64,000 nucleotides of DNA from assembly GCA_014925825.1 (NCBI GenBank), contig JACGCK010000013.1:124001-188000 (forward strand), given 5' to 3'. The notes beneath the pieces are model-generated. The model had not been told where the DNA came from and did no database searches. It saw nothing but the letters and a program-made list of their open reading frames with translations. This document shows, one piece after another, positions 11,401 through 25,400 of the stretch; position 1 is the stretch's first letter; each line of letters starts with the position of its first letter. A program made the translations under genes and the position numbers. The DNA comes from Pholiota molesta. Lineage: Eukaryota > Basidiomycota > Agaricomycetes > Agaricales > Strophariaceae.

Positions 11401-14400
11401 GCGGGTCCTGGCCACGCTCCCGGAGTGGCGGACGTTCTTCCAGCATGGCAATAATTGGTTGGACACGACGCTCGCTATCGGCTCCAGTATCATCCAGATT
11501 CCGGCCATCCAGAGGTCGGGTCTCTACCCTTGGTTCACGATTTTCCAGCTGGCCAGGTTCTATCGGGTCATTCTGGTTGTTCCGCGGATGAAGCCTTTAT
11601 TGGTGCGTTGAACTAATTGATTTCTTGCATTCCATAAGCAGTAACTCATCGTCTGTGCAGCTCGCTGTGTTCGGCAACATGTATGGGCTAGCGAACATGG
11701 CCCTGTTTCTGATGATCGTCAACTACATCGCTGCGCTTGTCGCTGTGCAGATGCTGCGCGGCGATTTCGGGAATGACGCCAAGGTCACTTTTGGTGAGGT
11801 CTTCAATTCCTTCCTCGCGGTGTACCAGGTCTTCTCGTCCGAGAATTGGTCGGATGTGATGTATAATGCGGCAATGACGGAAGTACCGCTCGGGCAGACG
11901 GTCGTTGTATCATCTTTTTTGCTGGGTGGATGCTGTTCGCGAACTGTGAGTTAACCTTTTTTTGTTGGTTGGTGTAATCACTTACTGACCATTCCGTTGC
12001 AGTCATTGTTCTGCAGATGTTTATTGCTGTCATCAACGAAAATTTCTCAGTGGCAGAGGAGCAGAAGAAAGGTAAACAGGCGTCCGAGTTCTACAGCCAA
12101 CAAAAGCGCAAAACGGGACGTTTCGTGGGTCCGAAGCCTGAATCCGTACCGATGGGTGAAAGCAACCCTGAAACAGCGAATGTGGCCAATTTGCCGTCGA
12201 ATCTTCGGCTGCCTATGACAAAGACGCTGGTCCAAGACTATTCGCTCTCAAAATCTGATTCGCGATCCGGACTGGTGAGTAGAATTGACGTCTCCTTCTG
12301 AAGCTTTTGGTGAAGTGCTAACGTCTCATGCAGAAAAAGCCGGTCATACAGACAAGGCGCTTTAAAAAACCGGCCCATTATTCTTCGAAATCGATTACTG
12401 CGCTTCAGCAACTCTTCACGGGCGGTATGAAGCAGGATACGCCAATGCCTACGTTACGACGCGGAGAGTCCGATTCAAGTGATCCATTAGATGAAGAAAT
12501 GGAACGCCATCTGTACGTCTCAACGTTTTGACCTGATTCATTCTATTCATTCGAAATCCATAGCGAACTTCTCGCCTCCGTTAACCCTGAGGCAGGACTA
12601 GCGGAAGCTGCTGATGACGAGTATCACGAACGACGCGCCCAAAAGGCCGATTTCATTCGAGACCATCCTACCTACGACAAAGTCTTCTGGGTCATCGGGC
12701 AGAAGAATTGGCTTCGAAGGATGTGCCAGAAAGTCGTGATACCTGCCCGAGGGGAACGTATATTTGGAACGCCGCCGTCACCCATTGCCCATCCTATCTT
12801 CCAACTCATCCTCCTGCTGACCGTCATTGGCGGTATCGCTGTTGAAGGCATTGCTACTCCTGCGTATCGACGCCATTATGTGCAGCAGTTCGGATTGACC
12901 AGAGGCTCGTGGTTTGAAATCGCGGAGGCGACGTTCGGGTTCATGCTCTTCGTGGAGTTTATGATCAAGATCATCGCGGACGGGTTCGTCTTCACCCCTA
13001 ACGGATACCTGCGCAGCATATGGAACTGTCTCGACTTTCTCATCATGGTCGGGATCATCGTCAACGTCACGACTGGGTTGGTATTCATCGGTGGACTCAG
13101 CCGCGTCACCCGGTCCTTGAAGGCCCTGAGAGCACTACGGCTTATCACTCTCATCGACATGATGCGCAATACATTCCAGACTTTGATCATTTCGGGTGCT
13201 ATTCGTATTCTGGATGCCGCCATTCTGGCTATTCTATATATGATTCCGTATGCTGTCTGGGGGCTCAACATCTTCAACGGGAAAATGAATACGTGCAACG
13301 ATACCAGCGTCAATGGTTTCTCCGATTGTGTGGATGAGTACGTCAACACCGTTTATGATGATGCTTTCGGATTTCCGGTCCCTCATGTTTGGGCCAATCC
13401 CTCGCCATCGACAACGTTCAGCTTCGACTCCTTTCGATCCTCTCTTCTCATCCTTTTCGAGATTGTATCGCTCGAAGGATGGATAGACGTCATGCAAGTG
13501 GCCACCAGTATCACTGGACCCAACCAGCAACCGCAGTTCAATGCTTCCGAGGGCAATGCGGTGTTCTTCGTCATCTACAATCTCATGGGAGGCGTTGTGG
13601 TATTGACACTCTTCGTTAGGTAAGCAATGACGTTGTGCTATGCGAACCTGCTGCTGAACCCATATGTGCAGTATCATTATAGGAAACTTCAGTTCGAAGA
13701 CGGGAACGGCCCTCCTGACCAAAGCCCAACGCGAGTGGATCGATTTGCAAAAGCTTTTCAAACGGCAAAAACCTTCTAAGCGGCCTATGCAGCGACCTAC
13801 TGGCGCCTTCAGGAAGTGGTGTTTCGACCGCGCTGTCCATAAGCATGGTTGGTGGTCAAGAGCGACAACATTCCTCTTTGTCCTACATATTCTCGCCTTG
13901 ATGTCAGTTCTCGCGATCTGTTTTCTATATGCTTTACTGACTTGCTTTTCAGGACCCAAACATTTTCGACTCAAAACCTAGCCGAAACCTTGCGCAGTAT
14001 GCAATATATTCTCTCATATTATGATATTTATCTAACAAACTGCTTAGATGACTTCTTCCTTGTGTTGATGTCTATATATCTCATCGACGTCTTCGTTCGG
14101 TGCTTTGGCCTCGGTTGGCGCAGTTTCCGTGCCAACGGATGGAATATCTTCGATATCGTAGTGTCCAGTGGTAGTTTCATCACTACCCTCGTTGTCCGCT
14201 TTGGCAACAGCGGGTTTGGCACCCAACAGCTTCAGAAACTGTTCCTTGTCAGCATAGCATTCAAGCTCGTTCAACGTACGAACAGCTTGAACATGCTATT
14301 CAAAACAGCTGTGTAAGCAATTTTGGACACTCATTCAACCTGAACTATCGTCATTAACATGGTTTCGTTAGCTCGAGCCTGCCTGCTATTCTGAGTTTGC

Positions 14401-16212
14401 TCGGGCTCTGGCTGGTGTTGTTCATATTCTTCGCGATATTATTTTTGGAGGTGTTTGGCTTGACGAAATGGGGCGGAGCGGAAACACCGACAACCAATTA
14501 TGCTTCCCTTGGCTCCGCAATGGTCATGCTCGCATTCCAGAGTACTGGGTTCGTATCACAAACCCTTTTCTCCCACTCGCGATTCTCACCGTTATTCTCT
14601 CTTCCAGCGAAGGTTGGAATCAGTACATGCACGATTAGTAAGCTAGTTCCGTTTAATGAAACGCACAACGTGCTGATCATTCTCACTTCGTAGTGATTTA
14701 ACCTATCCACGCTGCACACGCTCCTCGACCGATGATAATGACTCTGACTGCGGAAGTACTGCATGGGCGTTTACATTGTTTATAGCCTGGAATCTACTCA
14801 GCATGGTACGTCTTGAATATTGACCCTGAGAAGACCGATTGTGACGTATAATTGCAGTATATCTTTGCGAACATGTTTACTGGTCAGTCCAAATTTTTTG
14901 TGACTTCATTGCTTCTCTCTAATGAGTTATCAAATATTGACAGGTGTTGTCGTGGAGAATTTCTCTTATGTGTTTCAAGCTTCCGGAAGTGGATCGAAGT
15001 CCATATCACGGGAGCAGATGCGAGCGTTCAAAAAGCTATGGGCCGAGTTCTCAAACCAGAAAACAGGTTATTTGGAAAGGCATCGGTTTTCTGCGTTCTT
15101 TTCGGTGGGTGATATCTTAACACCGGGATGGTGACCGAAACTGAACAGCTGCGCTCATCTCATAGAAACTCAGTGGCGTTTTTGAAGTCAGAATTTACCC
15201 TCTCGAATACAGCATCAACAACATCAAGAGCATCTGTACAGAGCCCGGCGAACAGACTTTGAAATCTCGAGTTTGTGACGGCGTAGACCTTAACAAACTC
15301 AAGAGGATTGTCGATCAGATTGATGTCGCGGAGATTCGAAAACGAAAGGCGATATACAATCGACTATATCATGAAGCCAGCATTTCGCATGAGCCAGGAC
15401 TCGGGATCTCTTTCACCGATATGCTCACTCTCTTGGCCCACCACAAGCTGATTATCGATGCGGAAGCTTTAGTGTGAGTCTTTTACGATGTCCATTCTTG
15501 TTTTTGATATAGACTTACGATGTGTTCAAAATAGATTGCAAGACCTCGTCGTTAGGACCGAAACCAACAAGCTCGTTACAGACCTCGTTAATCTGGATCG
15601 AGTGCGCTCTTTACTCAAGACAATTTCCTATCGGCGAAGATTTTTGGCCCATTTGGAGAGGGAACGAATCAAAAAATATGACCAGGGTAGGTAGATCTCG
15701 TTTTTTCTTGTTATCAGAATGCTGATTGTTCTCTGAAGAAATTCCTTCCATCATTGTCGAGAGTATGCCGGGCACGCCTCCGATGTCCTCGAGGGATATT
15801 GCCAGCGCTGGTTATGATGGATCGCAATCTCCAGGAAGCCCAACGCCACTCGATATCAGGTTCAACAGTCCCGATTATTCTCTTACCATGGATCCGCCGC
15901 GATTACAGCGTAGTAATAGGAGAGGGAGCGACCATAGCTTTAGCAATATCTCCGCAGAGACTTTCCGGTCTTCGTGAGTTGATTCCCACTTATATGACAT
16001 TCCATATGGACCTGTTCTGACTGGTTCGCTCTCAGACGGATTTCGCTTGTGGATGACGATCCTCATGATGTGGTGACAGCTATGCAGACCTCCATATGGG
16101 GAGGTATGTCTAAGTTTTCTTTCGCGAGATCAGGTTCTAATGCGTTGTCCTAGATCTTATGCTGGAAGTCGCGGAGGAGGAAAAAAATGACCGCTCGAAG
16201 ACGTCCGACTAA
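8475..16212 (+). CDS. CCH1: voltage-gated calcium channel alpha subunit Cch1
   Basis: The pore subunit of the fungal high-affinity Ca2+ uptake channel, which works at the plasma membrane with Mid1. It has four six-helix repeats. A long Ser/Arg-rich cytoplasmic N-terminus fills the first exon, and positively charged S4 segments are visible, for example [15 protein letters not shown] in repeat III. Pore residues read from the four repeats are Asn (NGW, inferred across a splice), Glu (SSENWSD), Glu (SLEGWID) and Glu (GEGWNQY). The C-terminus ends [12 protein letters not shown]. More than twenty exons with short introns are needed. From 12 kb onward everything reads in frame. Between 10.4 and 12 kb about seven single-base insertions are needed (near 10431, 10589, 10702, 10872, 10987, 11263 and 11911). 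I chose ATG 8475; the frame is open further upstream. Confidence 0.93.
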
Positions 16213-16624
16213 CCATTCCTTTTACACTGTTTGTTTGCATTCAGGACTAGACTAGATTCGCTTTATGGACGGTATTTCGTTACTCATTGTATACTACTCA
16301 AACTCGGAGATGATTGGTTACAACTACATATTTGCTTTTCTGTATATTTACTTTTGACCAACTTTTGACGCTCACTATAATACATTTCGACAAGCTGTAC
16401 AGTAATTGCTAACATTGCATTCGTATCTCCTGCTTTCTTATAGGTATATAAATATATGTATCTTTGAACAACTCAAGTTCACTGTCCCGCAAACTTTCTG
16501 CCACTTTCACTGGAAAGTGCTATGACGTGCATTACATAAGCCAGAACCTCTTGCGTCGTTCTGATTTACTTCCAGGCTTCGGCCTCCAGTTGGTTGCCAG
16601 TAACCAATACTTTGTCGTACTTGA
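16213..16624. other. intergenic region between CCH1 and the TOPORS-like gene
   Basis: AT-rich spacer with the CCH1 3' end and the promoter of the next plus-strand gene. Nothing else is supported. Confidence 0.5.
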
Positions 16625-19600
16625 ATGACTGATTCTCTACACTCCCCACCTTCTAAACGCATCAAACTTGAAGATTTATCTGCGATATCAATATCTGAGC
16701 AGATTCAGAGCCATGAAGAGCCACCGGAGGATAACGTCGACACGAACGAAGACGCCGATGCAGCAGACGAAGATGGAGAGAATTGCAGTATATGTTTGCA
16801 ATCACTTGTGGACAGAACCGTGATTCCAAAATGCTCGCATGAGTTCTGCTTTGAGTGTCTTTTACTTTGGACAGGTATGCAGCCCAACAATCTAAAAGTG
16901 TAGAAAACTAACCACTATACACCAGAGCAATCTCGCCGATGCCCTCTTTGCACTCAAATCATAGGAGATTATCTGATACATTCGATCAGATCGCGGTATG
17001 ACTATCGCAAACATTATCTTCCCCCCTTACGGACATCGCCTCCTCCTTCTCGTCCAGCCCAGCCCAATCCCGTTCTACAAAACACGCGGCATTATGCTAG
17101 GCGGCGACGGCGCGAGCGCGAATGGGCTACGCAGCGCAGAGATTCTGACGAGAGTGACAGATTGGAACGATCCATTGAAATGCGACGTTGGATATATCGT
17201 CATGATGTATATGCAAAAGTGTGTCTGCTTGAGTTCATTTCAATGGTATCGGCTGAACAATATACTTTAGCATGTAGCGTCAAATTCATTCACAAAATAT
17301 CGCCCATATCCCACGCCAGCGCAATTTTCTGCCTCTCAAGACCTAATTTCACGTACCACCACTTTTCTAAGACGTGAATTGCAAGTCTGGGAAGGGCTTG
17401 ATGTCGAGGTTGGCTTCATTAATCCTTTGCCATTTTTCATGCTCGTCTCATTTATCTGCAAGTTTCTCACCACGCTCATTATATCGCTAATGAAAGCCAT
17501 CGATATCCGCTCTGAATCCGCGGTGAAGTTAATTTCAGAATTTCTTGACATGGATGCTCCATATACACCAGGAGGAAGACATGTCAACGCTGAACACTTT
17601 GCCCATGGTATGTCACTTCATACACTATTTATCCTCATTAACGTATCTCTCGTGTAGAAGTTTATTGTTATGTCAGATCACCGTACAAAGACCTATTCGT
17701 CTATGACAGCGTGGTTCAGGTAAGCTTTTATTTTGTCCCGACTGTAAATCTCGATAACACTGCCAAATTGCAGTATGAAGCTCCGCCAGGGGTGTCTCCT
17801 CCGCCGAATGAACAACGGCATCAAGGACCCCGGGCTTCCTCCTCCCGCGACCAGCTCGCACCTTCGCGTTCCGGTCAGGAGCAAATATCATCGCGCCCAC
17901 GGTCGCGTTCGCGTTCACCCATACATTCACGCATACCAAATCGCTCGGAGTCCTGGTCGCCTTCTGGAAGAAAATATTCTCCATTACAAGATTCCAAACA
18001 CGGGGATGTCCATGAATTATTCACTCCGCGAGTACTGGATGAAACTTCGATCAAGGGCCCACCACGTCCCGGCGCCGGAATGAAGGATCTCAGCATTATT
18101 CCAATTACCCCAAGGATGGAGGATCACGAAAGCGCGGCACAGTGTCTTCGCATGATCATGATCCTTCCAAATCATCTTCTTCTAGAAGACGTGCTGCACC
18201 TCGTCATCCACTGACATTGCCGAGCCGTCTTCTGTGCCAAAGCCAGTGTGAAAGTGAAAGGCAAACAGAGGGCCCGTGAACCTGACGCACTTGCCGATCA
18301 GGACACTTCTGATTGTGAAAGTGGCATTGAATTCGAACACCCAGTTCCGGTTCTCAGACACCCGCTGGAACGATATTCGCGAAATGACGTTGATCATTCA
18401 TCGGATCTCTCCACTACCCCGCCTGCATCAGGTTCGAAAACACGCAGAACTCCACGTATACAATCCCTCGTCGAATCTGTCAGAGCCCATCTTGGACATA
18501 GCAATAGTTCTGATACATTAGCGCCAGAAATTCCAAGGCGAACACGAACAATGGAGGTTCGCTCTATTGATTTTTTTGGATTTTATCTCAACTCATCACA
18601 CGATCTTCTCATTTTGTCAATCCTTTGCATCGAATTTGCCAATCATCATCATGCAGTTCGGAACAGCCAGGCACAGACATTGTCGATGCGCGAAGCAGAA
18701 ATCTTTAATGATCGTGATACCCATCTCACATCGTCTTCCGTGCCACAGGTGAGATATCGGGGCCCCAACGATCTTCGAGGTGGTGCTACGAATCCCGACT
18801 TGGAAGATGTAGCATCAAATTCGATGGCAGTCGATGACATAGGCATACGAGCTCGTTCTCAGGACAAACGCTCCAGTAATGGAAATTTGCAAGACGCTGC
18901 GGCAGGCCCAGACTCCAGTCCAAAAATAAACGGGACCCAGTTAAAGTCACCTCTATCGCTGCCTATAGACGACAAACAGTTTATCAGCACTTTAAATAAC
19001 ACGGACAACATGCTCAACAGCTCCATCGATAACACTGGGACTTCTGCTAGGGCGTGGCCGCCAAATGCCGATTCTCAGTCATGCGCAGCAACTTCAAGAA
19101 CAGGATCAGCGACACAGCACGATGATGGTGACCACGGATTGATTCATCAACATCATAACACTTTAGATGTGAGCGAAGTTGATTCTTCTTTTACTTTGAT
19201 CACCCAACCTATTTCAGCCTATTTCACAGTCGATTGGCAGGGAACAACTGACAAAGACATCGCCAATCGCTGACGGTTTACACGTGTCGCCCACACATCC
19301 TTCACACGCGAATATCCCCTTCGAATCCACCCGCCACGCTAAATCCGCTTCGATCACCGTACGCGATGATCGATCCCAGCAATTCCCACATACACAACCT
19401 CAGAATACCCTTGATAGACGCACGAGGCTACTGGCCCGTTTGCACCTCGAGAAAACACAAGCTCAAGGTGGCGCGCACTCCGAGAAAACGTCCAAGCTAC
19501 ACGGCGATAAGGCAGAGGCTCGCGGTTTACGTGATACTCAGGTCCCGCCGTCGCTTCACTCTCGCGTTTCGTCGATGGAAGACGTTGGCGCCTCGATGGA

Positions 19601-19829
19601 AGCAAACAGTGGGCGCCAGCAGCGGTCAGCCACGCCGCTTGACAGAGTGGGCGATTCCAGCGTGAGTCGTACGACACCTAACGCCCGTAAGCGTGCGCAG
19701 AGTGATCCGGATTCTGCTTCCGAGTGTATTGCAGAAGAAGCAAGAGTAAAAGAGGCCAAATTGAGGGTACGTGCTCAATTGCGCGCACGGTTGGCCGCTG
19801 AAAAACGGCTTGCTGATGGGGGTGAGTAA
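16625..19829 (+). CDS. TOPORS-like RING-finger E3 ubiquitin ligase
   Basis: The protein opens with an acidic leader and a C3HC4 RING finger (CSICLQSLVDRTVIPKCSHE, then CFEC, and CPLC after an intron at about 16875). The downstream block RREREW, RRWIYRHDVYAK, FLRRELQVWEGL and LIISLMKAIDIRS matches the region that follows the RING in animal TOPORS. A long Ser/Arg-rich, disordered tail follows and ends in a charged helix (ARVKEAKLRVRAQLRARLAA). A nuclear E3 is the family expectation; substrates are unknown. The tail needs one-base corrections near 18063, 18210, 18246 and probably 18656, while an intron around 19167-19214 restores frame without correction. The final stop lies inside GTGAGT, a perfect splice donor, so the true C-terminus may be further right. 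Confidence 0.8.
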
Positions 19830-20613
19830 GCCCATGAATATTGATATTCATGGTGGCTTTTCTCATAATGACAAGGGTGCCACATTTTCCGACTCTTCGC
19901 TGTCTTCGATAGATGTCTGTACATACAGGATTTAAATATATCACGTTCAAAACCAATAAGCTGTGAGCGGAAGTAATATGCTTTTACTAAATATCCCGTT
20001 CATCTTACAGAGATCTATGGAATAGCACCCATTCATACCTTTGTTTCGATAACGATGCAACTCCAATTCCTATGGGGTGTTCCAATATATCATTGCTGGG
20101 CATAAGAAGAGCAAACATATTACGGTGATAGTATAGTAATGAACACAAGATATATACTGCTTTGGTAAGTAATTAAGACAATAAGAATACTATCGAAACA
20201 GTTGTGGGATAATTATACTGATTTGTACGGGTACGGAAATTATAAGATACAGCAAGACAAAAGAGTGGAAGGGAGATGATGGAAAGAAGGCATAAGAAAT
20301 AGAAGACATAAGAAGAAATCGATCCAAACGCCGATAGATGGGGTTCGCGCAAGAAGATATTGCGATAATAGCGGGGCTTTAAACGCGGGAGGAAAATTAT
20401 AGTGGGCTGTAGGTTTCAGGGGTATGTCCGAACATTTTAGGCAGGTTGAAAGGATAGAACTCGCGTAAGGCGGGGAAGGTAAAGAATGAATGAGACATCT
20501 TGATTTAAGGACAGCGTGATTTGTTTCGTTAATAGCGTGAGGTCAGGAGAAGACAGATTATTTTGCGATTAGGAATATGAGAATATCATTGCATATCTCG
20601 ACGTTCATGTTAT
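19830..20613. other. intergenic region between convergent genes
   Basis: About 0.8 kb between the ends of the plus-strand RING gene and the minus-strand homeodomain gene. It is AT-rich and should contain both 3' untranslated regions. No gene is seen. Confidence 0.5.
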
Positions 20614-22452
20614 TCAGCGGTCATCGGCGCGAGATGGTGGCTGGCTTGGATGATGACGATCATCGGCCCGCTCGCTGTCCCCGCCGCCGACATCTGGGCT
20701 GGTATGCTGGGGCGAGACAGCTGGAGATCTCGTAGGCGGGGTAAAAGCTACAAAGCTCGCACGAACAGGATCGTAACGGCCTGAGCGAGAAGAAAGGATC
20801 GTTGCAGGTGGCATAGACCTCGGAGAAGAAGACGACGGAAGATGTGGCGTATGTTCGGTTAGATAATAAGCATCACTCGCTTGTGGCACACTTCCCATAG
20901 GATCTCTTCGACTGTGCGCGGGCGAGGTCGACCTCCCGCGTGTAGAGCGGGAGCTTGGACGCGACCATACTGAAGAGCTTGGGCGGGGAACAGCGCTGTA
21001 CGCCGATTCGTCCCATTGCGGTGAAGGTTCCAGTGTAAAAGGCGGCGGAAGATTGATCAAATGGCGCGGACTAGGCTCCGGAGGCTGGTGAGCGAACATG
21101 GGCTCTGGTGAAATGGACTGAGGTGGTGGAAACGCAGGTCCAGCGGCCGACATGAACAGGCGGCTACCAGCAGAAGAGTGCATGTTGCGCGACGCAGCGT
21201 AGCTTGAACTCGATGGCCTGGTTGAAACCAGAGGCGGAAGAGTCCTAGAAGGGTCGAATTCGCGCCAGCTCGTAGACTGCGAAGTTGCGGGCCGCGCTCC
21301 AGGATGGGAGTACATACGTGGGGAGCGATGAGGCGGCGGACTGAGCGCTCTGTGGTGTGGCCGAGCGCCCATGGTATGACCCAACGGCATGGAGGACGTT
21401 GTACCTGGTCCTGCATGACGATACGCGTCAGATTGCGGGTATCGAGGCGCGCCTGGCATTCCTGGTCCGAGTAGCCTTGGCGATATCTCCGGCGGAGCTC
21501 CTCGAGAAGGCTGCGAGGCTGAAGCGTATGGCATACGATTCATTCTATGCTCGTCGTGTAAATACTAAACCATTTCATAATTAAAAGTGAGCAATTAATC
21601 ACGGATAATGAAGTACGTACTGGTGTAGATTCCGAGACATTAGGGAATGGGCCGTATTGTGGAGGTCGATTAGAGGGTGTATCGCTGTGACTCCGCGGCC
21701 GCCTCGACTTTTGCCTCTGGTTCTGTAATTTGGAGTAATTTGGAGCGTCAACAACATTCTATGTATATATGAAACGAGCCCATCTCACCTGGAACCAAAT
21801 CTGTTTATGTCCATGATTGTCAATGACCACCTTAATGCCACAAGATTAGATGGAACTCACCTGCACTTTCCGCGCGCTGAGACCAATTGAGCGTCCGACT
21901 TCCTCCCTCATCGCAGTTGTCGGGAAACGAGACTAATTAATGAGCGTGCGATCAGTTTAAAATACACAAAAAATCACAGACTAATATCATACCTGTGCGA
22001 GTAAAGCGTGTAACACAGCAGACTGGTGGGGCGTCGTTAAGGTACGTGTTCGCTTTTTTTTGGGCGGGGCAGAGGTGGTCGGGAGGGGCTCTGGTCGGTT
22101 CAGCTTGGCCACATCCATCTCATTGTCGGCCATATCGTCCTGAGAGTCTTCGGACGATGGGCTGGAATGACTATCAGCTCTGCTTTGGAACTCCGGGACA
22201 TTCTGCGTATGCGCTTGGCCATAGGTTCTTCTGTAGAATCTTCAGCAGGTCGTATGAGCTGTCGTCGTCTGCTTGACTCGGGAAGGTCGGGTCGGGGTGG
22301 TGAAAGGCGCACAGTGATGGGCTCTGTGTATTCGCCAGACTGTTGGTGGGGAGAACGTTCTTCTAGTGCGGGTTGTCGTAAATTCGTGTCTCGGAAAGAT
22401 TAATGGTAGAGGAGAGATTATGAGTGGGAGAAGGAGAGCGAGATTTCGACAT
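20614..22452 (-). CDS. homeodomain transcription factor
   Basis: A nuclear DNA-binding protein. The homeodomain is assembled over four exons: KKKRTRTLTTPHQSAVLHAL in exon 1 (21993-22452), SRFPTTAMREEVGRSIGLSA in exon 2 (21861-21932), IWFQ in a 12-nt exon (21789-21800), and NQRQKSRRPR in exon 4 (21621-21722). Together they give the invariant helix-3 WFQNQR signature. The last exon (20614-21549) encodes a long Pro/Ser-rich disordered tail, typical of fungal homeodomain regulators of development. Exon 1 needs one added base near 22365 and one near 22203 for the N-terminal part to join the homeodomain. The targets are unknown; it does not sit in a visible mating-type arrangement. Confidence 0.85.
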
Positions 22453-25400
22453 CCAGGCTGGAACTGAGCAACGAGGGAACGAAACAAACAGCGGGTCCTT
22501 GATGCAGTCTCAGCGCATCAGAAGACCCTCACCGTACTGGGGAGGATTAATGTAGAGGGTGGCAAGAAGCTGTCCAGGAGAGTAGCTGGATGAAAAGGCT
22601 CATGCACATGGGTAAGCAGAGCAGTTGCCGATATCTAATTGCAACCAAAACCAAAATAACGTTATTGGCGATGGACATTAACATTATCCAGTTGGCGGCC
22701 CTTGCAAATATTATTTCGCTCCAGTAAGATGTTCCAGATCTTGTGATCATTTTCTGAGATCGTGCAATGCGATATTGTGACCAGCGTAGTAACCCCGAGA
22801 AATCCGATCGAGAACACTGCAACTTTCGCTGCACACCTGCTGGTTCTTTTGCGAGGCCTGGTATTCAGAGACAACCGTTGTCCATCGCGGCTGAGGATAT
22901 GACTTGCAACGTCTAGCAACCAACACCGTCTCTAACTCCCGCCGCCTCACCGCGTCACAGTCACCGTCACTCGGCAAGCCAAGTTGCCATGATTTCGCGG
23001 AGATATTTGTTAAACATATCCCAAAACATATTATCTGGGTTAGATTGTCTTTACCCATCTCGACCATCGTCATAGAAGTTCATTAGGCTGTCTCCGACCA
23101 CCTATCCGACCCCACAGCAATACCGTTGAACCCTCTACCCTTGTTCAGCGCGCTCGTTTTCCAGCTGAGCACCGATTTTCGGACAAATTGTTGCATGATA
23201 TTACTTGATAGGCAAGGCTAACACACGGCGCGGTTCCATGCGGCGCCGTCAGCGGCGAGAAACCCCGCCCATTCATTGAAACGAGACGGGAGTAGACAAA
23301 GTTTGATTAAGCGGCAATTAACTCTGCAGTGAGATATGCATTAAGTGGCTCTGGCTTGCCATAATTACGACCACATCCAAGTCGACGTTGAATGAATGAA
23401 TGACACTGCGAACTGAAATATGAACTCGACGTGGGCTAGGCTTCTTCTAACGTCCTGTGCGGCCTTCAATGAAGCAGTCAGCTCAAATAGGACATCGGAA
23501 GGTCGTGTCATGCATACAATACAGTTCCACCATTTAATGATTCTAATTAACTGAGAATCAGGCAAAAGAACGGCAGAACATGAGGATAACCAGTCCTGCG
23601 GTTGGCGACATGGCCACGCCGTCATTGCGGGATGGCCCTGCTCAATTGGAAGACCTATGTTTTGAGTTAACGATAAGCAATAATACAGTGCTAGCTGAGT
23701 CAAAACAGGAATTAGACCTCGCATAGTTCTATCTCATGATGGAAATGAATAGAATAGAATCTAGATCAGAGAACACATAAGGATAACATTTTAACAATAA
23801 GGCCACATGCACCGCGGAGGCGGCTATGCGTTTCAAGAAGGAGCTGGAAGTGTATTCCGGCGAATATAGAAAGCTCTGATTGTCCCACGAAAGCCCCTCA
23901 TTCAGAGCATTGGGCAGGGAGAATTCCAGATGCAGATTAAAGAAGATTAGACATGGACCATAGGAGGATTAGCAAGGGCATGTGGCCTGTCGAGGTCCAT
24001 TAAAATGCCATTATCGATAATGAAAGCCCTTCAAAAGGAGGTAGTGGACTAGCCTCCTTCGACGAAGATTGCATTCCCTAGGCCCTGCGGACGCTGATGA
24101 TACCCACTCCACTCATTGGATTCGACGACAGGTCGACAACGGCACAGAATATTCCGTGCTGCCAGTGTGTGACGGTGAGTAAAACCTGAGTAAAATAACA
24201 AGAAATATCCACAATTCCGCAGATATTAGCTAGCCCATCATTATCTAAACGTGGCACCAGGCGCAAGCAGGTTTGTATGTATTGGTTTAGAGTTTGATAC
24301 GGATCATGAGCAAGTCGAATGGGTAAAAGTTATAGCATGAATTGGCAGTAGAATGATTGGCCTCTGTCCAGCGGGAGCTTGTAAGTATAACATGAGAAGA
24401 AAAACAAACTTTTGCTAATTGTGAAGGCTAGGCGTGGTATTCCGGCATACACACGCAGTCTTTTCATGAGCACATACACGGTTGCAAAAATGTGTTTTAC
24501 ATGAACCGCGGAAAGAACAGAGATACGGCACCAGATTAAATCGAGAGAACACCAATCAAGCACAAGCTTTAGAGCGCCCGTGATTGCAGCATAAAAATAA
24601 ATAACAGAACCTGGTGCCCCTTGGGAACGCGCTCCAAAAATTCAGAAGATCCAGCGATGCGAGCCAGAATTAGGGTGGTGACTAGAGTCCGTGTATCAAC
24701 AGGGCCTGCGCGTATGCAATAGCTTTCGCGTAGGCTTCCGAGGGGTCAGCTTCTGCAATTATGGGATCATTGCATGCTGTCAGGCTCCCATAGGAGCCCT
24801 TAAGCAGAAACTGTTCAAGCCCGGAAGAATCATATCAGAGGCCCAGAGAGTCAGCGGAGGCAGTCAGCGGAGCATGAACCCATCGAGGACTGATCTACGG
24901 AAAAGTGCTCAAGACGAGGCGAGGCGAGCGCGATTATTCCGTAAGAGTGACCCGGAACTCCGAGCTCGAAGGGGCTGCTGATGTGCCGCCATGGTTTCGA
25001 GGTTTGCCCGCCTTCTCGCCAACATAAATTCTGGGGTGGTTGCGAAGACTCATGGGAGGCGTTGGTAGCGGAAGACGATGGTGGTTGAGGTTGAATAGAT
25101 GAATGGACGCTTTTTTTGCAAATTCAAGGTGTCCATAGTGAGTAGGCTAGGTAACCAAACCGACCGGGCTTGATTGACAGCCGTAAGGAATCAATATCTT
25201 CCCACGTGCAACGCTGAGAAGCGCTTCTTGAGTATGTTTAACGTCGGTTGATTGGGAGATTTCGAAATTATGGCTTAGATTCTTATCTCTCCGTTGCTGT
25301 AGCACTCCAAATAGCGCTCGGTAATTATATTCATAGTAATTATCTTCGCAATTTTTGGCGCTGGGTTATGGGCACTTTTTTCATTTGTAACTAATACCAA

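Noticed and set aside
10381..11950. Programmed ribosomal frameshifting in CCH1
   Set aside because: The break sites do not fit X_XXY_YYZ slippery sequences, occur many times in one gene, and are of the same kind as breaks in unrelated genes.
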